Source: an uncultured Planctomycetaceae bacterium
Lineage (GTDB): Bacteria > Planctomycetota > Planctomycetia > Pirellulales > Pirellulaceae
Assembly: GCA_903921945.1 (NCBI GenBank)
Contig: CAIXSC010000440.1
Span: 1-21,009, forward strand
DNA length: 21,009 nucleotides
Reading direction: 5' to 3'
Shown here: positions 6,850-13,929 of the stretch, piece by piece
Layout of the letters: every line of letters starts with the position of its first letter
Numbering within the stretch: position 1 is the stretch's first letter
Program-made: the position numbers and the translations under genes
The notes under the pieces: generated by a model
Database searches by the model: none
Told to the model about the DNA's origin: nothing
Seen by the model: the letters and a program-made list of their open reading frames with translations, nothing else

Positions 6850-8364
6850 CTATTTCGACTTCAAGCCGACGGTATTCACGGCGATCACTCGATACGTATG
6901 GCTTTCGCCGGGCGCGGCCGTCGCGTCGACGTAACGCATTTCGACCAGCGGTTGCGTCGGTGTGTCGCTGTACGACAGGTTTTGGAAAAGCGGCCGGCCG
7001 AACGGGTTCTTTCCCTGCTCGGGAAGTTTCGCCAGCGGCTTGCCATCACGTTCAATCTCGAAACCGGCCAGTCCGCTCTCGAGGTCGGCTTCGCAGGTCC
7101 ACGTGAGCACATTGCCTGTCACCTTCACGTTGGCGGGCGACGGCGGCGGCGTGGTGTCGGCGATGCTCGAATCTTTCGAGTAGCTCAACCATGCGGCGGC
7201 GATCGCGGCATTGGGCAGCCAAGAAGCGCGGTCCGGGGCGCCTGTGAATTGCTTCGCGGCGACCGGTTCCGCGAGCGGCTCGGGACCTGAGTTCACCGGC
7301 ACGAGAAAGCCGTCGTTGGCCACAAGCGGCCGTAGCGGGTCGCCCTCGGCGACAGGCAAGCGAGCGGCAAGGCAGGCGTCGAGCCAGAGGATCGCCAGGT
7401 ATCGCTGATTGCCGCAATCGTGGCTCGACAGCGGATCGATCGACACCGCGATCAACGCCCCTTTGCCGCGCAGGGCGAGATAGAACTTTTCGACGCCCGG
7501 CCACACACCCGCGAATCGGCCTTCTTTGTCGGTAACGCCTTCTTTGGTTCCCAGATTGCACATGACGGGCACGCCCAGGGCGGCATCCGGAATGGTGTAC
7601 GGCGCCGGCCGGCCCTCCATCGCGACCACCGGCGGCACACCGGACCGCAGCCATGCAGCGGCGACCCGCTCGGGCGATAGCAACGTCAAACCACCCGCCC
7701 AGAAACCACCGCCACTGTGCCCCCACAACGCCCAAGGAACCGTCGCCACTTCCGGATGGCCGGTGCGCGCCGCGAGATCGTCGAGCGCCTTCTGGAACGC
7801 CTTCGCCGCGCCATTGCGCGGATCGCACCAGAGTTGGCAATTCGCCTTGTCCGGTTGCTCGTACACTGGCGCCAGCAATCCGCAGCGATGTTTCCGCGCT
7901 AGCGCCTGCCAGTGCAGATCGAACGCTCCGGTTTGGCCCGATTTGCAAGACCCTTCGCCACACCCGTGCTGATGCACGACCAACCCGCGCAACCGCTCGA
8001 CGCCCGGCGGCAACCACAATGTGTAGCTTGCCGCGTAAACCAGTTCCCCGGCCACCGTCGAGCCCTCGTACCGCACTCGATAGTACGGCGGATCAGCCGG
8101 AATCTTCAGCGCGTACACCGATTCCGTCGGTTTCGATTCGGGTTTCGATTCGGGCTTGGACTCCGCCGTTGTGGTTCCAGGCGCTGGCGCCTTCACGGCC
8201 ACCGGTTTGCCGTCCTGCGCCCAGGTGGCGGCGCCGCTAACCATTCCATGGAGAAGTCCGAGACAGACACCGACGACGCTGACCGCCGCGGTCATGCGAC
8301 GGCCGAACCATGCTCCATCCAACCTGTTCCACTGGCCATCGCCACATCGCTTCGACAGACGCAT
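6850..8364 (-). CDS. Secreted alpha/beta hydrolase with C-terminal fibronectin-III-like domain
   Basis: This 504-residue protein is probably exported. The N-terminus has a basic stretch with RR (22-23), a hydrophobic core (about 25-46) and a likely cleavage site near residue 50. The Lys/Glu/Ser/Pro linker (about 68-82) is made of ESKP repeats. The catalytic domain contains HQHGCGEGSC (131-140, an oxyanion-hole-like region) and the nucleophile elbow GHSGGG (Ser217). His315 in SSHDCGNQRY is the likely catalytic His; the acid is not certain. Several Cys (135, 140, 161, 176, 180) suggest disulfides. The last ~110 residues (from DTTPPPSPANVKVTG to YRVIAVNTVGLKSK) look like a fibronectin type III domain. 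ATG 8364 has AAAGGAA about 9 nt upstream; Met24 is an alternative start. The fold resembles secreted esterases or dienelactone hydrolases, but the substrate is unknown. Confidence 0.85.
   Translation of the reverse strand: MRLSKRCGDGQWNRLDGAWFGRRMTAAVSVVGVCLGLLHGMVSGAATWAQDGKPVAVKAPAPGTTTAESKPESKPESKPTESVYALKIPADPPYYRVRYEGSTVAGELVYAASYTLWLPPGVERLRGLVVHQHGCGEGSCKSGQTGAFDLHWQALARKHRCGLLAPVYEQPDKANCQLWCDPRNGAAKAFQKALDDLAARTGHPEVATVPWALWGHSGGGFWAGGLTLLSPERVAAAWLRSGVPPVVAMEGRPAPYTIPDAALGVPVMCNLGTKEGVTDKEGRFAGVWPGVEKFYLALRGKGALIAVSIDPLSSHDCGNQRYLAILWLDACLAARLPVAEGDPLRPLVANDGFLVPVNSGPEPLAEPVAAKQFTGAPDRASWLPNAAIAAAWLSYSKDSSIADTTPPPSPANVKVTGNVLTWTCEADLESGLAGFEIERDGKPLAKLPEQGKNPFGRPLFQNLSYSDTPTQPLVEMRYVDATAAPGESHTYRVIAVNTVGLKSK
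8129..8164 (-). repeat. 12-bp in-frame repeat encoding ESKP units
   Basis: GGTTTCGATTCG occurs at 8129-8140 and 8141-8152, followed by a diverged copy at 8153-8164. On the coding strand it gives the repeated Glu-Ser-Lys-Pro linker between the signal peptide and the hydrolase domain. The unit length keeps the reading frame. Confidence 0.8.
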
Positions 8365-8388
8365 CGATTATGTTCCTTTCGAGCTTCC

Positions 8389-8479
8389 AGAGTAGGGCCG
8401 CGTAATATGGCGGCGTTGTAGGGCCGCGTAATATGGCGGCGTCGTAGGTCCGCGTAATATGGCCGCGTAGTATGGCCGG
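8389..8479. repeat. 13-bp tandem array in a divergent promoter region
   Basis: Seven consecutive 13-bp units fit GTAATATGGCSGC alternating with GTYGTAGGKCCGC, so the array also reads as a ~26-bp higher-order repeat (8392, 8418, 8444). Units at 8402, 8428 and 8454 are nearly identical. The array starts about 25 bp upstream of the minus-strand hydrolase start and ends about 60 bp before the uvrA promoter candidate. On the minus strand each full unit contains CATATTACGCGG, whose TATTAC is a -10-like hexamer, so it could affect hydrolase expression. No spacers are present, so it is not a CRISPR. Confidence 0.85.
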
Positions 8480-8536
8480 AATTGGGCTCGTCACGCCAGA
8501 CTCGGCGGCCCGCGGCGGATCGTGGATTGGCCGCAC

Positions 8537-8565
8537 TTCGCAGACTGCGGGGCGAGCGATATGAT
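8537..8565 (+). promoter_or_regulatory. Candidate sigma-70-type promoter of uvrA
   Basis: TTCGCA (8537-8542, 4 of 6 matches to the -35 consensus) and TATGAT (8560-8565, 5 of 6 to the -10) are separated by exactly 17 bp. Transcription would begin near 8572, leaving a leader of about 30 nt with GGGAG at 8592-8596 ahead of the GTG start. I see no obvious LexA-type operator overlapping it, so damage induction is not supported by the sequence. Confidence 0.5.
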
Positions 8566-8603
8566 GCCATGGTTTCCAGTGCGACGCGCTCGGGAGATGC
8601 AGG

Positions 8604-11570
8604 GTGGCGGCAGGTCGAATTGAACTTCGCGGTGTGCGGGTCCACAACCTGAAAAACGTGGACGTCGATATTCCCCACCGGCAACTGACCGTGGTCTGCG
8701 GCGTGAGCGGCAGTGGCAAGTCGAGCCTCGCGCTGGACACGTTGTACGCGGAAGGCCAACGCCGCTACATGGAAAGCTTCTCCACGTACACGCGGCAGTT
8801 CCTCGATCCGCTTGAGAAGCCGGCGGCCGACCGCATCGATGGCCTGCCACCGGCGATCGCCGTGACCCGCGCCGACACCACGCGATCGCAACGCGCCACC
8901 GTGGCGTCCGCCACCGAGATCGCCGACTACTTGCGGCTGGTGTTCGGGCGGATCGGCCGCGTCCAGTGTCCCGCGTGCGATGTTGAAGTCCGCGTCTACT
9001 CGGCGGAACGTATCGCGGAACAGTTGGCCGCCGAACCGCCCAAGCTTCGAGCGATGATCGGCTTTCCCATTGATCTCGCCGGCGCCTCGTCGTCCGACGG
9101 CGGCGGATCGTTCGTCGAAACCCGCCAACGACTGATCGAGGACGGTTTCGTCCGCGCGGTGATCGGTGGCCGCATGGTCGATCTGACGAAGGACGGCGAA
9201 CTGGCCGAGATCGCCCGCGAGCTAAACGCCAGTCAACCCGCCAGTGCGCGCCGCGACGTAGGCGCCGGCCGCGAGATGATCGTGATTGTCGACCGGTTGA
9301 TGAGCGGTCCGAGGGACACGGCCGCGACTAAGCGGCTGATCGACTCGCTCGAGACGTGCCTCGTCCGCAGAGCTGGCTGCTGCGTTGTGTTCCTGGAATC
9401 GGCCGAGCAACCGCGGCAGGATGAACCGCGGCAGGATGAACCGCGACCACAGGAAGTTCGCGGCGTGAACGACGGCCGCGGCGCGAACAGCCGCATACTG
9501 GATGGCCGCTGTTGGCGCGAGCTGCGGTTTTACAGCCGGTTGGTTTGCGGCGGGTGTGGCCGCGAGTTTCGTCAGCCCGAGCCGCGGTTGTTCAACTACA
9601 ACAGCCCGCTCGGCGCCTGCCCGGTTTGCGAGGGATTCGGCAATCTTCTGGAGATTGACTACGACCGGGTGATTGCCGATCCGAGCTTGAGCCTGGCCGA
9701 AGGCGTGATCGCCTGTTGGAGAACGCCGGCCTACGAAAACGATCAGGAATTCATGTTGGCGGTGGCGCAGCGCAACGGGATTCCGGTGGACAAGCCATAC
9801 CGGGATCTCTCGGACGAACACCAAAAAATGGTGTTCGATGGCATCCCTGAACATGGCTATCTAGGGGTTCGGGGGTTTTTCAAGCTGCTGGGGACGCTCA
9901 CGTACAAGATGCACCATCGGATGTTCCTCAACCGCTGGCGGATCTCGCGGGAGTGTCCGGGCTGCTCGGGGCGGCGATTGCGGCCGGAGGCGTTGGCGGT
10001 TCGAGTGGCCGGCCGCGGCATCGACCAATGGACCGGGTTGCGAGTCGCTCAGATGCGGTCGCTGATCGAGAGCCTCGTGTTGGAACCGTGGGAGGCGTCG
10101 GTCGCCAAGCAAAGCTTGTCGCAGGTCCGTTCGCGGCTGGAATACCTGGAGACGGTCGGCCTGGGGCATCTGGCTTTGGATCGGCCGCTGCGGACGCTCA
10201 GCGGAGGCGAAGCCCAACGCGTGGCGTTGACGACGACGCTTGGCGCCAGTTTGGTGAACATGCTGTACGTGTTGGACGAACCTTCCGTGGGCTTGCATCC
10301 GCGCGACATCGAACCGTTGGTGGCGGCGATTCAGCGGTTGCGGGATCGCGGCAATACGGTGGTGGTAGTGGAGCACGAGGAGGCCTTGCTAAAAGCGGCC
10401 GATCTGCTGGTCGAAATTGGTCCTGGCGCCGGGGAGAACGGCGGCGAATTGGTCTTTTCCGGCTCGTGGGACGCGATGCTTGCCGAGCCCCGCAGCGCGA
10501 CCGGAACTTACCTGGCCAACCGTGCTGGTAAACCGGCCAATTCGCGGCCGCGACGCGGCGCCGAGCAGGGCTGGTTGCGACTGGTCAACGCGCGCGGCCG
10601 CAATCTGCGGAATGTGACGGTCGAGTTCCCGCTAGGGTCGCTTTGTGTGGTGACCGGCGTGAGTGGCGCGGGGAAGAGCACGCTGGTGCAAGACACGTTG
10701 TATGGCGCGCTATGCCAGCGGAAGAATCTTTCGCTGGACGAGCCTCCGTTGCCGTTCGACGAACTGTTGGGCGACGGCGCCATCGATGACGTGGTGATGA
10801 TCGACCAAAGTCCGATTGGACGCTCGCCGCGATCCAATCCAGCGATTTACCTCAAGGCGTTCGATCCGATCCGCGCCGCGTTCGCGGAAACCGCCGAGGC
10901 GCGTGCGCTGCGTTTCGGTCCAGGGCATTTCAGTTTCAATGTCGAAGGCGGCCGCTGCGAAACGTGCCAAGGTGACGGCTTCCTCGAGATCGACATGCAG
11001 TTCCTGCCCGACGTCTACATGAAATGCGGCCAGTGCGGCGGCAAACGTTATCGCAAGGAAGTGCTGGCGGTCGCCTATCGCGGCAAGAACATCGCCGAAG
11101 TGCTGGACATGACGGTCCGCGAAGCGTTCGGTTTTTTTCGCGGACAACCGAAAGTCCAGATCAAGCTCAAGCCGCTCCTGGATGTTGGACTCGATTACCT
11201 CCGCATCGGCCAACCGGCCAACACGTTGTCCGCCGGCGAATCCCAGCGGCTGAAGCTGGCGGCGCACCTCGCCTCGACCGGCCGCAAGCGCACTTTGTTC
11301 CTGTTCGACGAGCCCACCACCGGCCTGCATTTCACCGATGTGGAACGGCTGCGAGCCTGTTTCGAGGCGCTGCTGGATGTCGGCCACTCGCTGATTGTCG
11401 TCGAGCATAATCTGCAGATCATCGCGGCCGCGGACCATATCATGGATCTGGGGCCGGGCGCGGCGGAAGCGGGCGGCTCGATCGTCGCCGAAGGCACGCC
11501 GGAACAGTTGGCGAGTCGCCGCGATTCGGCCACCGGTCAGGCGCTGGCTGACTGGTTTTCGCAGCGTTAA
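8604..11570 (+). CDS. uvrA: UvrA-family excinuclease ABC subunit A
   Basis: This 988-residue cytoplasmic ATPase is the DNA-damage sensor of nucleotide excision repair, or a close paralogue. Both ABC modules are visible: Walker A GVSGSGKSS (33-41) with signature LSGGEAQR (from 532) and VLDEPSVGLH; and Walker A GVSGAGKST (685-693) with LSAGESQR (from 875) and LFDEPTTGLH. Zinc modules are Cys315/318/339/342 and Cys785/788/808/811. An interdomain insertion (about 125-310) matches the place of the UvrB-binding and DNA-binding region, so it is not the short UvrA2 form. Oddities are the Gly-to-Ala change in the second signature (Ala877), an extra CPAC pair (122/125), and a low-complexity RQDEP repeat around residues 270-282. 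No uvrB or uvrC lies nearby. The GTG at 8604 has GGGAG 7 nt upstream. The family is certain; housekeeping or paralogue status is not. Confidence 0.93.
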   Translation: MAAGRIELRGVRVHNLKNVDVDIPHRQLTVVCGVSGSGKSSLALDTLYAEGQRRYMESFSTYTRQFLDPLEKPAADRIDGLPPAIAVTRADTTRSQRATVASATEIADYLRLVFGRIGRVQCPACDVEVRVYSAERIAEQLAAEPPKLRAMIGFPIDLAGASSSDGGGSFVETRQRLIEDGFVRAVIGGRMVDLTKDGELAEIARELNASQPASARRDVGAGREMIVIVDRLMSGPRDTAATKRLIDSLETCLVRRAGCCVVFLESAEQPRQDEPRQDEPRPQEVRGVNDGRGANSRILDGRCWRELRFYSRLVCGGCGREFRQPEPRLFNYNSPLGACPVCEGFGNLLEIDYDRVIADPSLSLAEGVIACWRTPAYENDQEFMLAVAQRNGIPVDKPYRDLSDEHQKMVFDGIPEHGYLGVRGFFKLLGTLTYKMHHRMFLNRWRISRECPGCSGRRLRPEALAVRVAGRGIDQWTGLRVAQMRSLIESLVLEPWEASVAKQSLSQVRSRLEYLETVGLGHLALDRPLRTLSGGEAQRVALTTTLGASLVNMLYVLDEPSVGLHPRDIEPLVAAIQRLRDRGNTVVVVEHEEALLKAADLLVEIGPGAGENGGELVFSGSWDAMLAEPRSATGTYLANRAGKPANSRPRRGAEQGWLRLVNARGRNLRNVTVEFPLGSLCVVTGVSGAGKSTLVQDTLYGALCQRKNLSLDEPPLPFDELLGDGAIDDVVMIDQSPIGRSPRSNPAIYLKAFDPIRAAFAETAEARALRFGPGHFSFNVEGGRCETCQGDGFLEIDMQFLPDVYMKCGQCGGKRYRKEVLAVAYRGKNIAEVLDMTVREAFGFFRGQPKVQIKLKPLLDVGLDYLRIGQPANTLSAGESQRLKLAAHLASTGRKRTLFLFDEPTTGLHFTDVERLRACFEALLDVGHSLIVVEHNLQIIAAADHIMDLGPGAAEAGGSIVAEGTPEQLASRRDSATGQALADWFSQR
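9411..9448 (+). repeat. 15-bp in-frame tandem repeat inside uvrA
   Basis: CCGCGGCAGGATGAA occurs at 9411-9425 and 9426-9440, then starts a third time (CCGCG, 9441). It encodes Arg-Gln-Asp-Glu-Pro repeats in a variable loop ahead of the first zinc module. UvrA proteins normally have no such insertion here, so it looks like recent slippage that kept the frame. Confidence 0.8.
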
Positions 11571-11585
11571 CTCGCGCTTCCGCCG

Positions 11586-12743
11586 ATGGCAACCACGAGC
11601 ATGAACACGACCGCCTGGTTCGACGAACTCGCACTCTTTCTCGGCAGCGCCAGCGTGCAGTCGGCGCGGTGTTACGCGCGTTGTCCGCGGCCGGACGAGG
11701 GACGCGCATGGCGTCTGGAGGGCACCGTCCGCGGGCCGTTTTCGACGCGGGCCCGCACGCTGCCCGCCACGACAACATGGTCTGACACCGGGTATGGCCC
11801 CACGTTGATGGCCACCGCCTTGATTCCCGATCCGTGCTACTGGACACCCGACAATCCAGCGCTGTACGACGTTCAACTGCGGGTGCTGGATGGTTCGCGG
11901 GAGATTGGCGGCATTCGCCGCATGTTCGGACTGCGGCGGCTCGGCGCCCGCGATCGCTCCTTTCGCTTCGAATCGCACCGCTGGGTTCTGCGAGGTATCA
12001 GTCGCTTCCTGATCCATTCGCCGTTCCCCGCATCCGCGCACCCGGTTCCCATGAATGACGAACGAATGCGGAATGCCTGGGAAGCGGCGCCCTGGCGGGA
12101 CCAGCAGGCGGCGCTGGTCGCGAGCCGTCTGACCGATGACGAATGCGAGCGCGCTCAACGCGATGGTCGTGTGCTCGTCGCCTGGGTACGACTCGACCAG
12201 GCAGGCTGGCAGAACGAATTGCGTCGGCTGTCGCGGTCAGCGGCCGTGGCGTTCGCCATACTCGCGGGCCAACCAACAGCCGACGATGCGCCAGCTAGCG
12301 ACATGGTCGAGTCGCCGCGCGTGTTGGCGCCGAATCTCTGTCTGCTGCAAGCATTCTCTTCGCATCAGAGCGTGCGGCCGAGCGATTGGGCGCATGGCGT
12401 GGTCGTAGAGCCAGAAGACGATCCGGTCGCGTTTGCTCGGCGAACCCAGAGTTGCGGGTTGCCGATCGTCGCCTATCGACCGTTCGTTCCCAGTAGCGAT
12501 CCACGTAGCGATCCACGCTTGGAATGGTCGAACTTGGCGAGCGCGACGAACACGGCGAACAGCTCGAACGGGGCAAACAGCTCGAACGGGTCGCGCGAAG
12601 TGAACTTGACAAACGCGACGAACACGGCGAACGATCTGGTGACGACGTGGGTGTCGCAGGCTTTTAACGCGGCGCGTGCCGCCGTGGACGTCTTGCAACG
12701 CGACTTGGCGCCGGCGGGCGATTACGCTGGATATTTGGTGTAA
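11586..12743 (+). CDS. Unknown protein with GH2-like beta-sandwich segment
   Basis: I do not recognise this 385-residue protein as a characterised family. Residues about 72-140 look by eye like the immunoglobulin-like domain and barrel entry of glycoside hydrolase family 2: CYWTPDNPALYDVQLRV, then RRMFGLRRLG, then RWVLRGISR (compare WSPENPYLYDLEV, RFGFRRI, RLRGV). The following part (about 165-250, with AGWQNELRRLSRSAAVAFAIL) could be a degenerate barrel, but the Asn-Glu acid/base motif expected after it is absent (AGQPTADD instead). Residues about 318-350 are a low-complexity Asn/Ser/Thr tract made by DNA repeats. There is no signal peptide. The start, ATG 11586, lies 15 bp after the uvrA stop with no clear ribosome binding site, suggesting coupling. 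It may be a non-catalytic GH2 relative or an undescribed family. Confidence 0.72.
   Translation: MATTSMNTTAWFDELALFLGSASVQSARCYARCPRPDEGRAWRLEGTVRGPFSTRARTLPATTTWSDTGYGPTLMATALIPDPCYWTPDNPALYDVQLRVLDGSREIGGIRRMFGLRRLGARDRSFRFESHRWVLRGISRFLIHSPFPASAHPVPMNDERMRNAWEAAPWRDQQAALVASRLTDDECERAQRDGRVLVAWVRLDQAGWQNELRRLSRSAAVAFAILAGQPTADDAPASDMVESPRVLAPNLCLLQAFSSHQSVRPSDWAHGVVVEPEDDPVAFARRTQSCGLPIVAYRPFVPSSDPRSDPRLEWSNLASATNTANSSNGANSSNGSREVNLTNATNTANDLVTTWVSQAFNAARAAVDVLQRDLAPAGDYAGYLV
12543..12632 (+). repeat. Nested in-frame direct repeats encoding an Asn-rich tract
   Basis: GCGACGAACACGGCGAAC (18 bp) occurs at 12543-12560 and 12615-12632. Between them AACAGCTCGAACGGG (15 bp) occurs at 12558-12572 and 12576-12590. 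They encode ATNTAN and NSSNG repeats in the unknown protein. The word CGAACACGG recurs in the repeat at 16223-16276, in an unrelated gene. Confidence 0.85.
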
Positions 12744-12773
12744 CGGCGGGAGGCCTCGGCAGGAAAATCGCGC

Positions 12774-13889
12774 ATGACCGATGAAGAAGACAGACCGCCA
12801 GCCCCCAGCCGTACCGGGTCGGAACTTGGGGACGACGTTAGCGGGGGTCCGGACCGGGGCGGGCTCGAGCGTTACGCGCGGCAGGTACGGTTCGCGCCGC
12901 TGGGCGAGTCTGGCCAGCGGCGGTTAATGGCGAGCCGGGCTTTGGTGTGCGGCTGCGGCGCGTTGGGGTCGGTGATTGCGAACACGCTGGCTCGGGCGGG
13001 GGTGGGGCGGTTGCGGATCGTCGACCGGGATTTCCTGGAATTGAACAATCTGCAGCGTCAGGTGCTATACGACGAGGCGGATGTGGCGGCCGGGTTGCCG
13101 AAGGCGGTCGCGGCGGCGGAGAAGTTGCGACGAATCAACTCGACAATCGAAATCGAACCGGTGGTGGCGGACATCGATGCGACGAACATCGAGCGGCTGG
13201 CACGGGATGTGGATGTGATTGTCGATGGGACGGACAACTTCGAGATTCGGTTCCTGTTGAACGACGCGTCGCTGCGGTACGGCATTCCCTGGGTTTACGG
13301 CGGCTGTTTGGGGGCCGAAGGGCAGACCATGACGATCCTGCCAGGGGAGACGGCCTGTTTGCGATGCCTGATGCGGGACGTGCCGCCTGCGGGCGCGACC
13401 GACACCTGCGACACGGCCGGGATTCTGGGGCCAATCATCAATGTGATTGCGTCGATCGAAGCGTGCGAGGCGCTGAAAATTCTGGCGGGGCGGCGGGAGG
13501 CGACGAGCCGCGTCTTGCAGGTGGTCGACTTGTGGGATAATCGCGTGCGGCAGGTCCGGCTGGATGCCTTGCGGGCCGCGGCCGCCGATTGTCCGGCGTG
13601 CAGCCGGCGGGAATTTCCCTGGCTGGACGGCCAACGCGGTTCGCAGTCCGCCGTGCTGTGCGGCCGAAACTCGGTGCAGTTGTCATTTCCGGGCCGCGAA
13701 CCGGCCCCGCTCGATCGGCTTGCGGAGAAACTCGGACCGCTCGGGGCCGTGTCACGCAACCGTTACTTGTTAAGATTCCAGGTCGAGAAATTCACGTTTA
13801 CGCTGTTCGCCGATGGCCGCGCGATCGTGGGTGGAACGAGCGACGTGGCGGAAGCCCGCGGCGCCTACGCGCGTTACGTGGGTGGTTGA
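12774..13889 (+). CDS. ThiF/MoeB/HesA-family sulfur-carrier adenylyltransferase
   Basis: This 371-residue E1-like enzyme is predicted to adenylate the C-terminal glycine of a ThiS- or MoaD-like sulfur carrier, for thiamine, molybdopterin or cysteine synthesis. Visible are the nucleotide loop GCGALG (60-65), Asp84/Asp86 and the NNLQR segment with Arg95, DGTDN (151-155), two zinc pairs (Cys195/198 and Cys273/276), and Cys212 in TDTCDTAGILGP, equivalent to the crossover-loop Cys of ThiF and MoeB. Residues about 290-371 (AVLCGRNSVQLSFPG onward) are the extra domain also seen in ThiF proteins of Gram-positive bacteria and planctomycetes. The first ~30 residues are non-conserved. All catalytic positions look intact. 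No carrier protein gene is adjacent; the next gene is a degenerate desulfurase-like protein 40 bp downstream. ThiF versus MoeB cannot be decided from sequence alone. Confidence 0.9.
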   Translation: MTDEEDRPPAPSRTGSELGDDVSGGPDRGGLERYARQVRFAPLGESGQRRLMASRALVCGCGALGSVIANTLARAGVGRLRIVDRDFLELNNLQRQVLYDEADVAAGLPKAVAAAEKLRRINSTIEIEPVVADIDATNIERLARDVDVIVDGTDNFEIRFLLNDASLRYGIPWVYGGCLGAEGQTMTILPGETACLRCLMRDVPPAGATDTCDTAGILGPIINVIASIEACEALKILAGRREATSRVLQVVDLWDNRVRQVRLDALRAAAADCPACSRREFPWLDGQRGSQSAVLCGRNSVQLSFPGREPAPLDRLAEKLGPLGAVSRNRYLLRFQVEKFTFTLFADGRAIVGGTSDVAEARGAYARYVGG

Positions 13890-13929
13890 ACAAGCCGATC
13901 GGCAAACTTGGGGAACGGGGAACTCGCGG

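Noticed and set aside
8237..9128. Minus-strand frames crossing the 13-bp array and the start of uvrA
   Set aside because: The tandem array is translated as repeats and the rest lies opposite the uvrA Walker A region; the divergent gene layout explains the DNA better.
10710..12158. 482-codon antisense frame opposite uvrA and the next gene
   Set aside because: It covers conserved UvrA motifs on the other strand and has no family features of its own.
13813..13929. Upstream extension of the NifS-like protein into the ThiF gene
   Set aside because: The family N-terminus begins at the ATG at 13930 (VFLDHNTTTP), and the extension lies inside the preceding coding sequence.
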